Below, piece by piece: positions 43,805 through 51,329 of a stretch of 64,000 nt of DNA. The stretch covers positions 144,374 to 208,373 of the forward strand of contig JAHCIT010000008.1 in assembly GCA_026129095.1 (NCBI GenBank), given 5' to 3'. The notes under the pieces were generated by a model. The model saw only the letters and a list, made by a program, of their open reading frames with translations, made no database searches and had not been told where the DNA came from. The position numbers and the translations under genes are program-made. Position 1 is the stretch's first letter. Every line of letters starts with the position of its first letter. Source of the stretch: Deltaproteobacteria bacterium (GTDB taxonomy: Bacteria > JAGRBM01 > JAHCIT01).

Positions 43805-46093
43805 TTATTCGGTGGCTCCGGGGTTGTGGTCCCAGCCGGGATCGGGGGTGAATCCGGCGGGGAACGGCGAGGGTCCGGTGAGGCCGCGACGGCGGGCGTC
43901 GGCTTTCGTCACACCGCGCGTGGCGCACCGGCAGCGGTGGCCGTTGGGCGGCCAGATCGTACGCCACACGGGATCGGCCTTCGGCGCGACGAACCCGGCC
44001 AGCGCCGCGTGCGCCGGCCGCGTGCGGTCGTCGCCGACCGTCAGGTATTCGTACCCCCAGTAGAAGTCGCCGAGGTCCGGGTCGTTCATCTGCTGCCAGC
44101 GGGCGCCGTTGTAGGCCTCGGCGGCGGTGTTCCTGAAAACGGTCTCGAGGTAGTGGTTCGACGCCGGCGTGTAACCGTGGTCCTGGTAGATCTGCCTCAC
44201 TGAGTCCGTGAACTCCTTCAGGGTCTTCCCCTGCTCGAACGCCTCGGCGCGCGCCTTCTGGACGTCCGAGACGAACTGCTCCGTCACGTCGCCCGCGATG
44301 GAGAACGCCTTCCGGCGGGCGGCGTCCGCCACCGCCTTCAGCGCCTCCTGCGTCATCGGCAGCTTCGATGCGAACAGCTTCAGCGCCTCGGTGGGCACGA
44401 GGTTCAGGATGTTGATGGCGATGAAGTCGAGCGCCTCCACCGGTGCGAGGCGGAACCGGCCGTCCGGCGTCCAGCCGGACCGGCGGGCTTCGTCCACCAC
44501 GGAGACGCGGCCCTCAAGGCGTCCGGCAAGAACAAGCCGCTCCATGATGTCCACGAGCGGAAGCGGCGGAGCCATCCGCCAGGAGGCGAGCGACGGTAGC
44601 GCCCCGGCCGACTGCACCGCCGCGTCGAAGGCATCCCTCAGTTCGCGCATCGGGTCGCCGAACGTGCGGAGCGCCCGTTCCGAGAGTTCGTCGATCCGGT
44701 CGTGCCGCTCGCGGGAAAACTCGATCAGGTCGAGCCGCTCCGTCAGCGTCAGCTTTCGTGCGAACTCACGGGCGGGTCCATCTGATGGGGTCGCGGGCGG
44801 ATTGTCCGGCGGGCCGCCGCCTTCTTCCGGCAGGGGCGATCCCGGCGCGGCTGGCGGGGCCGCCGCTTGAAGCACCGGTTCGCCGTCCTTCGGCGCCGGG
44901 ATGCCGTAGGTCTCCCGGACGTAGCTTTCCGGAATCTCCACGCCCATTTGCTGAAGCAGGCGGTCCCGCTCGGCGAGGCTCTTCTGGTCCGCCTTCGCGT
45001 CGTAGTTGATGACGAAGCGCGGGAAACGGTCCACGTTGAAATTGAACCCGCAGATCCACGGGATGAGCTGGCCGTTGAAGACCTCCATCAGTTCCTCGCA
45101 GTCGCAGGCGGTCAGCTCCTCCTTGGTCCGAAGGTGAACCGCACCGAGCGCCTGGGTGCCGTTCCGGCCTTCGCCTGACGACAGCGTCTGTCCGATGATC
45201 GCCTGCGTGATCCCGTCGTCCAGCAGCTGGATCAGCGGGATGAATGACAGGTTTCCAGCCTTCGCCAGCTCGCTCTCCAGAAGCGTCACCTTCACGTCGC
45301 CGGGGATCGTGACGCCGGACATCTCCTCGATCTCCGCGATCACCGCTTCGAGGTCGTCGATCTGCTCGTCCGTATAGGTATCCGGGTAGGTGGCGATGCT
45401 GGTCGGGGAGCCGAACTTCTTCGACATCCGCACCCACGAATCGATCACCTGCCTCTTGAACCATGAGTACCAGTACACAAACTTCGCCTCGCCCTGGCCG
45501 TAGGGGTTGTCGTCTTCGGGCTCGTGTGTGAAGACGAGGAACTTCCGTTCCGGCAGCTCGACGCCGTTCTGAGGCTGCTCGCGGGTGAGCATCCGGAGAT
45601 GGTTCTCGTGATCGAACACGAACCGGCGCGCGGGGCGGCCGAGAATCTTTGCGGGCACGATCAGCGTCCGGCCGAGGATGTCCCGTGTCTCCCAGACGAT
45701 CTCGGCCACGGCGACGCCGGTGCCGATCCCGGCCAGCAGGTGGTTGTTGATCCGTTCCATGGGGAGCAGCAGGAGCATGGCCTCGACGGCCTCGCGGGCC
45801 TCCAGGTCGGCGGGTGTGTCTCCCGCGGGGACGATCTCCCAGGGCCGCCGGCGGGCAGAGACCCGGCGCTCACGGATGGCGGCGCGGACCTTCGGATCCT
45901 TGACCATCAGCTCCCGGTAGTGCTGGAGCGTCCGGCCTTCGTCCCGGAGCACCTCGTCGGGATTCCGCTTCACCGCGAGCCAGGCGTCGGTGCTGGCGGG
46001 ATCGGAGCGGTCCGACCCGAGTGCGCCCGGCTCGGGCTTCAGCTTCTCGCCGCCGGCGGCGAATATCCTCAGAAAAGATTCTCTCAGTCCCAT
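43805..46093 (-). CDS. Portal protein (Mu gp29) fused to MuF head protein (gp30)
   Basis: 762 residues from ATG 46093. Residues 1 to about 410 match the DUF935 portal pattern (VKDPKVRAAIRERRVSARRRPWEI, RFVFDHENHLRML, DRFPRFVINYDAKADQKSLAERDRLLQ). A proline-rich linker at about 420-460 follows. The C-terminal ~300 residues are the MuF domain with TLKEFTDSVRQIYQDHGY, ETVFRNTAAEAYNGARWQQM and WRTIWPPNGHRCRC. In Mu these are two genes. It is a fused single polypeptide here with no internal stop. Confidence 0.85.
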   Translation of the reverse strand: MGLRESFLRIFAAGGEKLKPEPGALGSDRSDPASTDAWLAVKRNPDEVLRDEGRTLQHYRELMVKDPKVRAAIRERRVSARRRPWEIVPAGDTPADLEAREAVEAMLLLLPMERINNHLLAGIGTGVAVAEIVWETRDILGRTLIVPAKILGRPARRFVFDHENHLRMLTREQPQNGVELPERKFLVFTHEPEDDNPYGQGEAKFVYWYSWFKRQVIDSWVRMSKKFGSPTSIATYPDTYTDEQIDDLEAVIAEIEEMSGVTIPGDVKVTLLESELAKAGNLSFIPLIQLLDDGITQAIIGQTLSSGEGRNGTQALGAVHLRTKEELTACDCEELMEVFNGQLIPWICGFNFNVDRFPRFVINYDAKADQKSLAERDRLLQQMGVEIPESYVRETYGIPAPKDGEPVLQAAAPPAAPGSPLPEEGGGPPDNPPATPSDGPAREFARKLTLTERLDLIEFSRERHDRIDELSERALRTFGDPMRELRDAFDAAVQSAGALPSLASWRMAPPLPLVDIMERLVLAGRLEGRVSVVDEARRSGWTPDGRFRLAPVEALDFIAINILNLVPTEALKLFASKLPMTQEALKAVADAARRKAFSIAGDVTEQFVSDVQKARAEAFEQGKTLKEFTDSVRQIYQDHGYTPASNHYLETVFRNTAAEAYNGARWQQMNDPDLGDFYWGYEYLTVGDDRTRPAHAALAGFVAPKADPVWRTIWPPNGHRCRCATRGVTKADARRRGLTGPSPFPAGFTPDPGWDHNPGATE

Positions 46094-46115
46094 GGTTCCT
46101 CCGTGCCGACGGTGT

Positions 46116-47600
46116 TCACCGCCGCCGCGCAAACGCCTTGATCCGGCCGGCCGCCGTCCGGTGGCCGTCCATCGCCCCCGCCATGGCGTCCGGACCGTCG
46201 TCCTTCACCGAGGTGCGCGGATAGGCGAACAGCTGGTCGAGCAGGATGCGGGTATCGCCCACGTTCCGGTTCGTGAGCAGCTCGCCCCGTTCCATCACCG
46301 GGGCGGCGCGTCCGATCCGGGTCTCCTTCGCCTCGCGGGCGGTCCACATCGTGAAGGGGAGCGAGTAGCCACGGCGCTGCGCCTCGTACCGGAACGGCTC
46401 CTTATAGAGAGAGGCGAAACCGTTCGACTCGAACCGCCAGACGCCGATCTTCCGGCCGAACCGCTCGTAGATGTCGTAGTGCGCCCGGACGTATTCCTCC
46501 GGGGAATCTTTCCGGATGCGGACCTCGGCGATGTGATGGCGGCCGTCCTTCAGCGCGTCCACGACGATCACCTTGAAGTCGTTTGATCGCCCCTGACCGG
46601 CAGCCGGGTCCGAGTGGGCGGCGAGGCGGAAACCGTCCCAGCGGCCGATCAGCGCGTCGGGATAGGAGGTCTCCCACGACGGCCGGAACATCATGCCGTC
46701 CTCGTTCGGCTCCCCGTCGTACTCCTGCGCGTAGAGACGCGAACCGAGCCGGGCCAGTTCGGCGTCCAGGAACGCGGTGCTCTTGATGAGCGGTGCGATC
46801 GATTCGCCCCGTTCGTCCCGCGAACGCCAGATCCGGCATTCCCAGGCGTGCGAGAATTCCGAGTCGCCTTTTACCAGCCGCGAGAGCGCGGCGGTCTTGG
46901 ACACCAGCGTGCCCACCCAGGTGAGCGTCCAGCCCTTCGGCGACAGGGCCGGAATGACCTTCGCCATCATGTCGGTGAGCAGCGCGTTCACCCGGTCCGG
47001 GTTCCGCGCCAGTTCCTCGTCTTCAAGGTCGTCGAACACGCCGAAGTCGGGACGCTGGCCTCTGGTGACGAGGCCGCGAATCGGCTGGCTGAGTCCCAGC
47101 GCCATCAGCCGGGCGCCGCTGCGGATCGTGAAGTCGGTCTGCGTCCAGGCGCCTTCGGTCCACTGGGGGCCGTAGTCGCACAGGAGGCGCTCGTTCGCCT
47201 CGAACTCGTCGCGCACGGCCGTCACGAAGTTCGAGGCGAGGTCTTCGGTGATCGACTGGACGAAGCCGAACCGGTAGCCGGCGCACAGCATTTTCCAGAT
47301 CGGCATGCCGAACGACGTGACCGTGGATTTTCCGAAGCCGCGGGGGCCGACGGTCGCGGACGGTTTATCCCGGAGCAGCGACACGCCGATCAGCGCTCGG
47401 TGAAACTCCGACAGCTCCGTCTCGAACCAGTGAGGCAGATAGGTGCGGAGGAACCAGCCCGGGTCTTTGGCCGCCCGTTCGCGGCGGAGGCGGCATGCCT
47501 CCGGCGACACATCCTCGAACGGCAGAACCGACTGGAGCCGCTTCGCGCGGATCTCCTCCATCGCCCGGAGGTAGTCACTGATCTTCAGCTGGTGGCTCAC
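46116..47600 (-). CDS. Terminase large subunit (Mu gp28-like)
   Basis: 494 residues. Walker A is TVGPRGFGKST (about residues 83-93), Walker B FGVFDDLED (186-194), and the nuclease fold starts FKVIVVDALKDGRHHIAEV with its acidic residue. It packages DNA into proheads. It follows the small subunit with a four-base overlap. Confidence 0.9.
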   Translation of the reverse strand: MSHQLKISDYLRAMEEIRAKRLQSVLPFEDVSPEACRLRRERAAKDPGWFLRTYLPHWFETELSEFHRALIGVSLLRDKPSATVGPRGFGKSTVTSFGMPIWKMLCAGYRFGFVQSITEDLASNFVTAVRDEFEANERLLCDYGPQWTEGAWTQTDFTIRSGARLMALGLSQPIRGLVTRGQRPDFGVFDDLEDEELARNPDRVNALLTDMMAKVIPALSPKGWTLTWVGTLVSKTAALSRLVKGDSEFSHAWECRIWRSRDERGESIAPLIKSTAFLDAELARLGSRLYAQEYDGEPNEDGMMFRPSWETSYPDALIGRWDGFRLAAHSDPAAGQGRSNDFKVIVVDALKDGRHHIAEVRIRKDSPEEYVRAHYDIYERFGRKIGVWRFESNGFASLYKEPFRYEAQRRGYSLPFTMWTAREAKETRIGRAAPVMERGELLTNRNVGDTRILLDQLFAYPRTSVKDDGPDAMAGAMDGHRTAAGRIKAFARRR

Positions 47601-48085
47601 CGAGAACGGATCTCCTTGTACCGGTCGATCAGCTCGCGGTTGATGCGGTCGAGGTGCTGGTCGAACCGGCGGGCGAGGTCCGTGTCATGTTTCGCCAGCA
47701 CACCGAGCACCGTGTCGAGGACTTCCCTGGAGATGCCGAGAAAATCGACGCTCCGGTCCACGCGCTGGAGAACTCCGTTCAGCTTTGCGATCCGGTCGAT
47801 CAGCGTCATGAGCCGCTCGCCGGTGTCACCGGCCGAGGCGTCCCGCTCCATTTCCGTGACCAGCACGGCGAGGGTCGCCTGGATTTTTTCGGACACGTTG
47901 ACGCTGGAGGCGATGCGGGTCTTCCGGAGGTCGTCCCACTTTTCGGCGTCACGCCACTTCCGGAGCGTGACCTCCGAAACGCCGGTGAGGTCCGCGATTT
48001 CGGAGAGCGGTTTCCCATCGTCCACATAGAAGGTGCGGGCCTTCGCTCCGGACTCCAGGTATTTGGGCCCGTTCTGGTAACTCAT
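47597..48085 (-). CDS. Terminase small subunit, DUF1804-like (Mu gp27)
   Basis: 162 residues from ATG 48085. The N-terminal HTH (KARTFYVDDGKPLSEIADLTGVSEVTLRKWRDAEKWDDLRK) recognises packaging sites. The C-terminal helical part forms the ring. Position and pattern are those of Mu gp27. Confidence 0.8.
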   Translation of the reverse strand: MSYQNGPKYLESGAKARTFYVDDGKPLSEIADLTGVSEVTLRKWRDAEKWDDLRKTRIASSVNVSEKIQATLAVLVTEMERDASAGDTGERLMTLIDRIAKLNGVLQRVDRSVDFLGISREVLDTVLGVLAKHDTDLARRFDQHLDRINRELIDRYKEIRSR

Positions 48086-48136
48086 CCGCCCTCCGGAGCC
48101 GCCGCGCAATCCGGCGAAGAAGCCCGTTCAGGGCGT

Positions 48137-48583
48137 TCAGGAACACCTGGAGCCGGTCCGGACGATGGCTGGCCCGTCCCCGACTGTTCCGGGCTCCAGG
48201 ACTGGGGATTCCGGCCGGATGCGGCAGCGGTCCTCGCAGGTGCGAAGGCAGTCCTCGCCGCAGGATTTCAGGCAGGGCCCATCGTAACGGCTGGCGCAGG
48301 CAGCGGGCGTGAGCCCGAGTCCGAGCGCGAACACCAGCGCCACCGAGCGGATCCGGACGTTCCGCTTCATCTGGTCCAGGAGCGGCGCGAGGTTGCCGGG
48401 CAGCGCGGCCCGGAAGGTAGCGATGCCGATGCCTTCGAGGGCCTGGGTCATTTCGGCGGAGGTGAAGATGTCGAGGGCCCCGGCGTGGTCTCCCATGAGC
48501 AGCTTCGTCACTGCCTGGAGTAAAACCAGCAGGGCCACGAGGTAGGTCCGGTATCCGGATCCGAGAGTCAGCAGTTTCAGCAC
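48137..48583 (-). CDS. Holin-like membrane protein fused in frame to a Cys-rich lipoprotein-like tail
   Basis: 148 residues. Residues 1-65 contain one clear membrane helix (TYLVALLVLLQAVTKLLMG) and an end FRAALPGNL like small phage holin-type proteins. From Met72 (48370) the frame contains a second signal-like segment, VRIRSVALVFALGLGLTPAAC, then a cysteine-rich stretch CLKSCGEDCLRTCEDRC. Either two small genes have fused or the second is expressed separately from ATG 48370. It lies between terminase and the endolysin, a lysis region. Confidence 0.6.
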   Translation of the reverse strand: MLKLLTLGSGYRTYLVALLVLLQAVTKLLMGDHAGALDIFTSAEMTQALEGIGIATFRAALPGNLAPLLDQMKRNVRIRSVALVFALGLGLTPAACASRYDGPCLKSCGEDCLRTCEDRCRIRPESPVLEPGTVGDGPAIVRTGSRCS

Positions 48584-48600
48584 GGGGTTCTCCTTCGTGG

Positions 48601-49044
48601 TTAATGCCGTTCCGGCGGCCGGAACGGCGGTCGGACCTGGATGTGGATGTGGGCGCCCTGGCCGACATCGTGATAAAGCGCGGTGGGGTAGCGGGCGGCG
48701 GGGGAGCCGAACGGCGCGTACGGGAACTCGCGGTTCAGCTTCGTGACGAGGCTTTTGATGGTGGCGGCGTCCAGGTCACGTGTGCGGATGTCCACGGCCC
48801 GGCCGTCCTCGTGCGGCGACTTCACGGGTTCCTGCCGCCCGAGGCGGATCGCCTCGGCGCGGTATCGCGCCTGAGTCTCCGCGTCACGGAAAACGCAGGT
48901 GATCGTGAGGGTCTTGCCGCGCTCGCTTAAGTATTCGGCGGCGGCGCGAATGACAGGCTGCAGCCGCACGTCGGCCCGGAAGAGCTGGTCCTCCAGCTCC
49001 GGGACCTTGAACGCAATCGTGAACTTGGGCGCGGCACCGGCCAT
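48601..49044 (-). CDS. Endolysin, M15-type peptidase
   Basis: 147 residues. The zinc motifs of M15 peptidases are seen: SPHEDGRAVDI (His and Asp) and HIHIQVRP (His). The family cleaves peptide bonds of peptidoglycan (L-Ala-D-Glu or D-Ala carboxypeptidase). No signal peptide is present, so release would depend on the holin. It is the first gene of the lysis-terminase block. Repeat motif A is 18 bases upstream of its ATG. Confidence 0.82.
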   Translation of the reverse strand: MAGAAPKFTIAFKVPELEDQLFRADVRLQPVIRAAAEYLSERGKTLTITCVFRDAETQARYRAEAIRLGRQEPVKSPHEDGRAVDIRTRDLDAATIKSLVTKLNREFPYAPFGSPAARYPTALYHDVGQGAHIHIQVRPPFRPPERH

Positions 49045-49061
49045 GCCGCGAGGTTACGGAC

Positions 49062-49083
49062 GGGCGGTTCCGGTTTGCGGGAC
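49062..49083 (-). promoter_or_regulatory. Repeat motif A, copy upstream of the endolysin gene
   Basis: 22 bases identical to the copy at 30048-30069, containing GTCCCGCAAACCGGAACC. It lies 18-39 bases upstream of the endolysin start. The remainder of 49084-49191 has no gene. Confidence 0.45.
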
Positions 49084-49104
49084 TAGGGGTTGAGCCGGGG
49101 ACGT

Positions 49105-49171
49105 TCTAGTGGTGGAGTTTGCGGGCGTTGCCTCCCCGCAACTGCCTGATCGAGTCCAATGAACTCTCCCG
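49105..49171. repeat. Left direct-repeat pair bordering the retropepsin cassette
   Basis: TCTAGTGGT at 49105-49113 and ATGAACTCTCCCG at 49159-49171. Both recur in the same order on the other side of the cassette at 50048-50056 and 50083-50095. They mark probable recombination borders. Confidence 0.5.
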
Positions 49172-49191
49172 GTAGTGGGTCAGTTTGAGGA

Positions 49192-49746
49192 TTAACGGCG
49201 ATTTTTGCGCCGAGCTTCCCGCTCAGCCTTTCGTCTATCTCTGCGATCTGGTTTGTGGCCACCTGTGTTAACCGACCGCTTAGATGGGGGTTCTGGGATT
49301 ACCGGGATAATGTCGCAATATGCGCCACTGCCATCATAGATCAAACGGACAAATCGGAAAAAATCTCTCCCTAAAAGGCCATTAAATGGGCGTGGATTTG
49401 GCGGTGTGGCCATCCCAATCATCTCGGATGTAAAAGTAATTCCTCTTTTTTTGGTACCGTCCCCGACCACCAATGTGATACTCAGCAAATAGACTGGGCA
49501 GTTTTCCGGGACATGGGAGACCCCCGTCATTTCTTCAAATCGGATAGGCACAATCCCCAAAGACTCTGCAATCCCTCTGTCGATAACCGTTTTTTGTGCC
49601 CCAGTATCGACCATAAGGCGCACTTTAACGCCTCCGGCCTGGGCCGAAGCCTCCCCTGCTTGAAGGGGTCGAGTAAGAGTAACTTCTACGAGAGGCCCCT
49701 GAAGGACCAGTGAATCAGCATTGGCGCTCTGGCAACGATGCTTCAC
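49192..49746 (-). CDS. Retropepsin-like aspartic protease
   Basis: 184 residues. The catalytic motif is VRLMVDTGAQKTVI (Asp-Thr-Gly-Ala at about residues 47-50), and the C-terminal flap-side motif is FNGLLGRDFF followed by a strand. This is the single-domain, dimer-forming retropepsin pattern. The tail is strongly basic (KPDRRDRRKAEREARRKNRR). The bases here are visibly richer in A and T than the neighbouring phage genes, and the cassette lies between direct repeats, so it is probably acquired. It overlaps the DUF5678-like gene as ATGA. Confidence 0.75.
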   Translation of the reverse strand: MKHRCQSANADSLVLQGPLVEVTLTRPLQAGEASAQAGGVKVRLMVDTGAQKTVIDRGIAESLGIVPIRFEEMTGVSHVPENCPVYLLSITLVVGDGTKKRGITFTSEMIGMATPPNPRPFNGLLGRDFFRFVRLIYDGSGAYCDIIPVIPEPPSKRSVNTGGHKPDRRDRRKAEREARRKNRR

Positions 49747-50003
49747 GCGTAAGAAAGGCCGAACATTACTGCTGTGGTGACAGGTGTCGCGGCTTGTTCC
49801 ACAACGGGGCCGATAACATAGCCAGCCTCAGCCCCAAATTCTTTTAAGGCGGATTCGTAGGCGCTGCGCTCGTCATCGTGGAAGCTCTTTACCGAACCGC
49901 CGAGAAAAACCACCCATTTGCCGGGATGCGTTTTCAGGAGTTCTGGAAGCGCCTTCCTGAATTGCAGAGTTTCCTGTAAGACTTTTTCAGATGTAGTCGT
50001 CAT
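49743..50003 (-). CDS. DUF5678-like small protein, partner of the retropepsin
   Basis: 86 residues from ATG 50003, which has GGTGAG upstream. The pattern HPGKWVVFLGGSVKSFHDDERSAYESALKEFG, with a G-K-W-V strand followed by a helix, resembles DUF5678 domains. The gene ends in ATGA overlap with the protease gene, so the two are translated together. Such small proteins occur beside retropepsin genes in bacteria, from memory, and it might be the substrate, inhibitor or partner. A start at 50036 is also possible. Confidence 0.6.
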   Translation of the reverse strand: MTTTSEKVLQETLQFRKALPELLKTHPGKWVVFLGGSVKSFHDDERSAYESALKEFGAEAGYVIGPVVEQAATPVTTAVMFGLSYA

Positions 50004-50047
50004 ATGGCTCACCACCGTTTTTACAATAACCATCATACGTGTCCATG

Positions 50048-50095
50048 TCTAGTGGTATCCCAGAAGCCCAACCAGTTCCGCGATGAACTCTCCCG
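50048..50095. repeat. Right direct-repeat pair bordering the retropepsin cassette
   Basis: TCTAGTGGT at 50048-50056 and ATGAACTCTCCCG at 50083-50095, matching the copies at 49105 and 49159. The 50037-50194 interval has no convincing gene. Confidence 0.5.
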
Positions 50096-50194
50096 CTCGC
50101 TGGACCTATGAAGAGCTTTTCGCCGCACACAGGCGAGAACCCCTCTAAACTTACTCGTCCTAATTGGTCCGCCCGAACCCCCACTAGCCTCCGG

Positions 50195-50230
50195 GTTTCA
50201 CACAGAACTCTGCGGGCGCAGTGCGTCAAA
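50195..50230 (-). promoter_or_regulatory. Repeat motif B, copy before the retropepsin cassette
   Basis: On the minus strand TTTGACGCACTGCGCCCGC is followed after 10 bases by GTGAAAC. The same layout is at 51294-51329. TTGACG resembles a -35 box, but no clear -10 box follows. A regulatory or phage-activator site is likely. Confidence 0.5.
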
Positions 50231-50233
50231 GGT

Positions 50234-50842
50234 CTATTCGCCGGATTTCTGTGCCCGCCGGAACTCCCACGGCGGTTCAGGGCCGTCCTCGTGCCATATC
50301 CCGAGGCGGTCCGCTTTCGCAGCGGCCTCCGCCTCCTCGAGCGCCCGGTCGTCTCCCGCGTACTGCCGGTACCACCAGGCCCACCCGGAGCGCACCATCT
50401 CAATCTCCACGTCACGGCCGTCGTCGGTGGTGACGCGCCCGACGGTTCGCTGGTAGCGGTCGCGCTGCCGGGGCTCGACGATCACGGTGCCCGACGACAC
50501 CAGCGACTCCAGGAATCTCCACGCCTCCTCGCCGCCGGGCTGGCCGTCCCGGCCCCGCTTCGGCGTCTCCGGAGCATCCACTCCGCCGAGCCGAACCGTC
50601 ACGAGGATGGCGCCGGGCGGCAGGCACGCCGGCTCCACATCGAGCGTGTCTCCGTCCTTGACCTTGACTACTCGCGCCGCAAAGGACTTCGAGCCCGCCG
50701 ATACTGGCGCGTCGCAACGGCAATCCAGTGGCGCGGTCTCACTGACCGGCGCGATGCACCCCGCGAGGAGCAGGAGCGCCGCGAAGAGCGCGGTGAGCTC
50801 ACTTCGCGTGCGCGAGTCTGACGATGGCGGACGACAGCTCAT
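50234..50842 (-). CDS. SNase-like nuclease lipoprotein
   Basis: 202 residues. The signal peptide ends in the lipobox LLLAGC (Cys near residue 29). The staphylococcal nuclease core is clear: VVKVKDGDTLDV, VTVRLGGVDAPETP, and RDRYQRTVGRVTTDDGRDV with the catalytic Arg. It should be a membrane-anchored, calcium-dependent nuclease. It could be a lysogenic-conversion or superinfection factor that degrades incoming DNA. That is an inference. It overlaps the preceding gene's 3' end. Confidence 0.8.
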   Translation of the reverse strand: MSCRPPSSDSRTRSELTALFAALLLLAGCIAPVSETAPLDCRCDAPVSAGSKSFAARVVKVKDGDTLDVEPACLPPGAILVTVRLGGVDAPETPKRGRDGQPGGEEAWRFLESLVSSGTVIVEPRQRDRYQRTVGRVTTDDGRDVEIEMVRSGWAWWYRQYAGDDRALEEAEAAAKADRLGIWHEDGPEPPWEFRRAQKSGE

Positions 50843-51278
50843 CGCGGCCCCTTACCGTCTTCTCGGCCGGATCGTAATCCCACCAGAACACCGACTCGGT
50901 TCCGTTGTGCTCGACTTTCACGAAGTGTATCCAGACTGGTTTCGAGCCGGTCACACTGACGCCGGGAACCGTGTTCCGGTCAATCTCCCTCCACCCGCTC
51001 GTGACGGCGTAAACGTCCAGGATTTCCCGGAAGGTCTCCGTCCCCTGTTTCGAGGCGAGGATATTTTCCGTCGCCTGTTCGCGGGTGAGCCCGCCGGGCG
51101 CCTCCGGCCCGCACATCGCGAGCACCACGCCGATCAGGACCCCAAGCACGATGATGCCGAGGCACCCCTTGCCGAGCTTTCGACCCTGCGCTTCAAGCTC
51201 GGCCTGCTTCGCCGCCTTCTGCTCCTCGATCCGGACCCGCTCCTCGTCCCTGATCCGCTGCTCTTCTTCCGGTGTCAT
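50799..51278 (-). CDS. Single-span membrane protein of unknown function
   Basis: 159 residues from ATG 51278, with GGGAGGGG upstream. An N-terminal charged helix (EEEQRIRDEERVRIEEQKAAKQAELEAQ) is followed by one membrane helix (about residues 40-58, CLGIIVLGVLIGVVLAMCG) and a C-terminal soluble domain. It overlaps the SNase gene and lies directly downstream of the repressor, so it may be expressed from the prophage during lysogeny. Confidence 0.6.
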   Translation of the reverse strand: MTPEEEQRIRDEERVRIEEQKAAKQAELEAQGRKLGKGCLGIIVLGVLIGVVLAMCGPEAPGGLTREQATENILASKQGTETFREILDVYAVTSGWREIDRNTVPGVSVTGSKPVWIHFVKVEHNGTESVFWWDYDPAEKTVRGRDELSSAIVRLAHAK

Positions 51279-51293
51279 TGTCACCCCTCCCAC

Positions 51294-51329
51294 GTTTCAC
51301 GCGCCCCGGCGCGGGCGCAGTGCGTCAAA
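51294..51329 (-). promoter_or_regulatory. Repeat motif B, copy between repressor and membrane protein gene
   Basis: TTTGACGCACTGCGCCCGC, a 10-base gap and GTGAAAC, as at 50195-50230. It covers the repressor stop and the leader of the gene at 51278. Confidence 0.5.
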
